From: an uncultured Pelagibacteraceae bacterium
GTDB taxonomy: Bacteria > Pseudomonadota > Alphaproteobacteria > Pelagibacterales > Pelagibacteraceae
NCBI GenBank assembly: GCA_902533955.1
Contig: CACANV010000012.1
Location: forward strand, 1 to 14,397
Length of the DNA stretch: 14,397 bases
Reading direction: 5' to 3'
Shown: positions 13,951-14,397 of the stretch, in pieces
How the letters are laid out: each line of letters starts with the position of its first letter
How positions within the stretch are numbered: position 1 is the stretch's first letter
Notes under the pieces: model-generated
What the model was told of the DNA's origin: nothing
Database searches by the model: none
Seen by the model: the letters and a program-made list of their open reading frames with translations, nothing else
Program-made: the position numbers and the translations under genes

Positions 13951-14397
13951 TTAATTTTTTTTCTGCTCTTTCTAAATCTTCTTTTGTGTTTATATTCAAA
14001 AAATTATAATCATTTTCTGAACTTACCTCTATAATTTCCGATCCAACTTTATTTGCCCAATCTTCGACTTTTCTGAATCCATTTTCAATATCTTTTGATA
14101 AAGTATTTTTAAGTTCTATAGACCATAATCCAAATATATTATGTCTTCTTATTCCACTTTTTAAAAAAAATAACTTTTTTGATGATTTTTCTGAATAATT
14201 TTTAATTGTATTAACTAAATTTTCATTAAAAAATGGTGTATCACAAGGAAATGTGGCTATCCATTTATAATTTTTTTTATTTTTAATTATCCATTCCATT
14301 GCAGATAAAACTCCTACTAATGGTCCAAGATAACCTTCGATCGTATCTTTTATTATAATTATATTTTCTTTATCTAATTTAATTTTCTCATTATTTG
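13937..14397 (-). CDS. mobA: Molybdenum cofactor guanylyltransferase MobA, 5' end outside the window
   Basis: The reading frame stays open to the window edge, so ATG 14299 is internal and not the start; 152 residues are visible. Residues encoded upstream of that ATG include GYLGPLVGVLSAMEW, the GPL.G...A..W motif of MobA, followed by FPCDTPFF (the D-x-P metal-site motif) and, near the end, NFLNINTKEDLERAEKKL, the typical N-x-N-T-x-E-D-L close. MobA joins GMP to molybdopterin to form the guanine dinucleotide cofactor used by DMSO-reductase-type enzymes. The missing part should hold the N-terminal L-A-G-G-x-S-x-R-M-G loop. It lies upstream of moeA in the same transcript. The related MobA-like CTP enzyme MocA is the main alternative. 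Confidence 0.85.
   Translation of the reverse strand, partial: NNEKIKLDKENIIIIKDTIEGYLGPLVGVLSAMEWIIKNKKNYKWIATFPCDTPFFNENLVNTIKNYSEKSSKKLFFLKSGIRRHNIFGLWSIELKNTLSKDIENGFRKVEDWANKVGSEIIEVSSENDYNFLNINTKEDLERAEKKLNEFI

Noticed and set aside
14297..14299. ATG at 14299 as the start of mobA
   Set aside because: The frame continues upstream to the window edge and encodes the conserved GPLVGVLSA motif, so the true start is outside the window.

Overview
This window looks like a chromosome segment from a streamlined, very AT-rich marine alphaproteobacterium, most likely of the SAR11 (Pelagibacterales) type. That assignment is an inference. It rests on the strong A/T bias, Lys/Asn/Ile-rich proteins, near-zero or overlapping gene spacing, few Shine-Dalgarno sequences, and the combination of a glycine-amidinotransferase-type enzyme, an EamA transporter and a mobA-moeA pair. 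I found no tRNA, rRNA, CRISPR array, integrase or transposase.

Region by region: (1) 1-2273 holds the tail of a SOUL-family heme-binding gene. It overlaps by one base a polytopic membrane protein that resembles lipid-linked-sugar glycosyltransferases (GT-C/GT87 type). That gene in turn overlaps tail-to-tail a polyprenyl-phosphate-mannose-synthase-type GT2 enzyme on the minus strand. (2) 2348-7242 is a tight plus-strand operon of three exported proteins: a coiled-coil/Ala-rich protein, a large Lys-rich protein with an N-terminal SHOCT-like helix pair, and a multidomain protein ending in a metzincin-type zinc protease. The second and third share a short repeated motif, which argues that they work together outside the cytoplasm. 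(3) 7427-10300 is a second plus-strand operon: a TerB-like protein, a membrane protein with a long coiled coil predicted to lie in the periplasm, a bitopic protein, and two micro-membrane proteins of 41 and 34 residues. (4) Near-identical 33-base direct repeats, each built from an 11-base tandem unit, lie just before this operon (7354-7386) and just after it (10352-10384). The second is preceded by a perfect 10-base tandem repeat and followed by a 75-residue gene starting with GTG. (5) 10630-14397 is an all-minus-strand metabolic block: mobA (5' end outside the window), moeA, an EamA permease and an amidinotransferase.

The metabolic block is ordinary in content: molybdenum cofactor maturation, and guanidino-compound chemistry with a possible partner transporter. 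The accessory interest lies in 2348-10400. There, two unrecognised envelope operons sit back to back, the first ending in a protease, and the second bracketed by paired repeats that could be recombination sites or shared regulatory sites. No function is established for either operon; the reading as an envelope or secretion-associated system is inference from signal peptides, membrane segments and domain layout.
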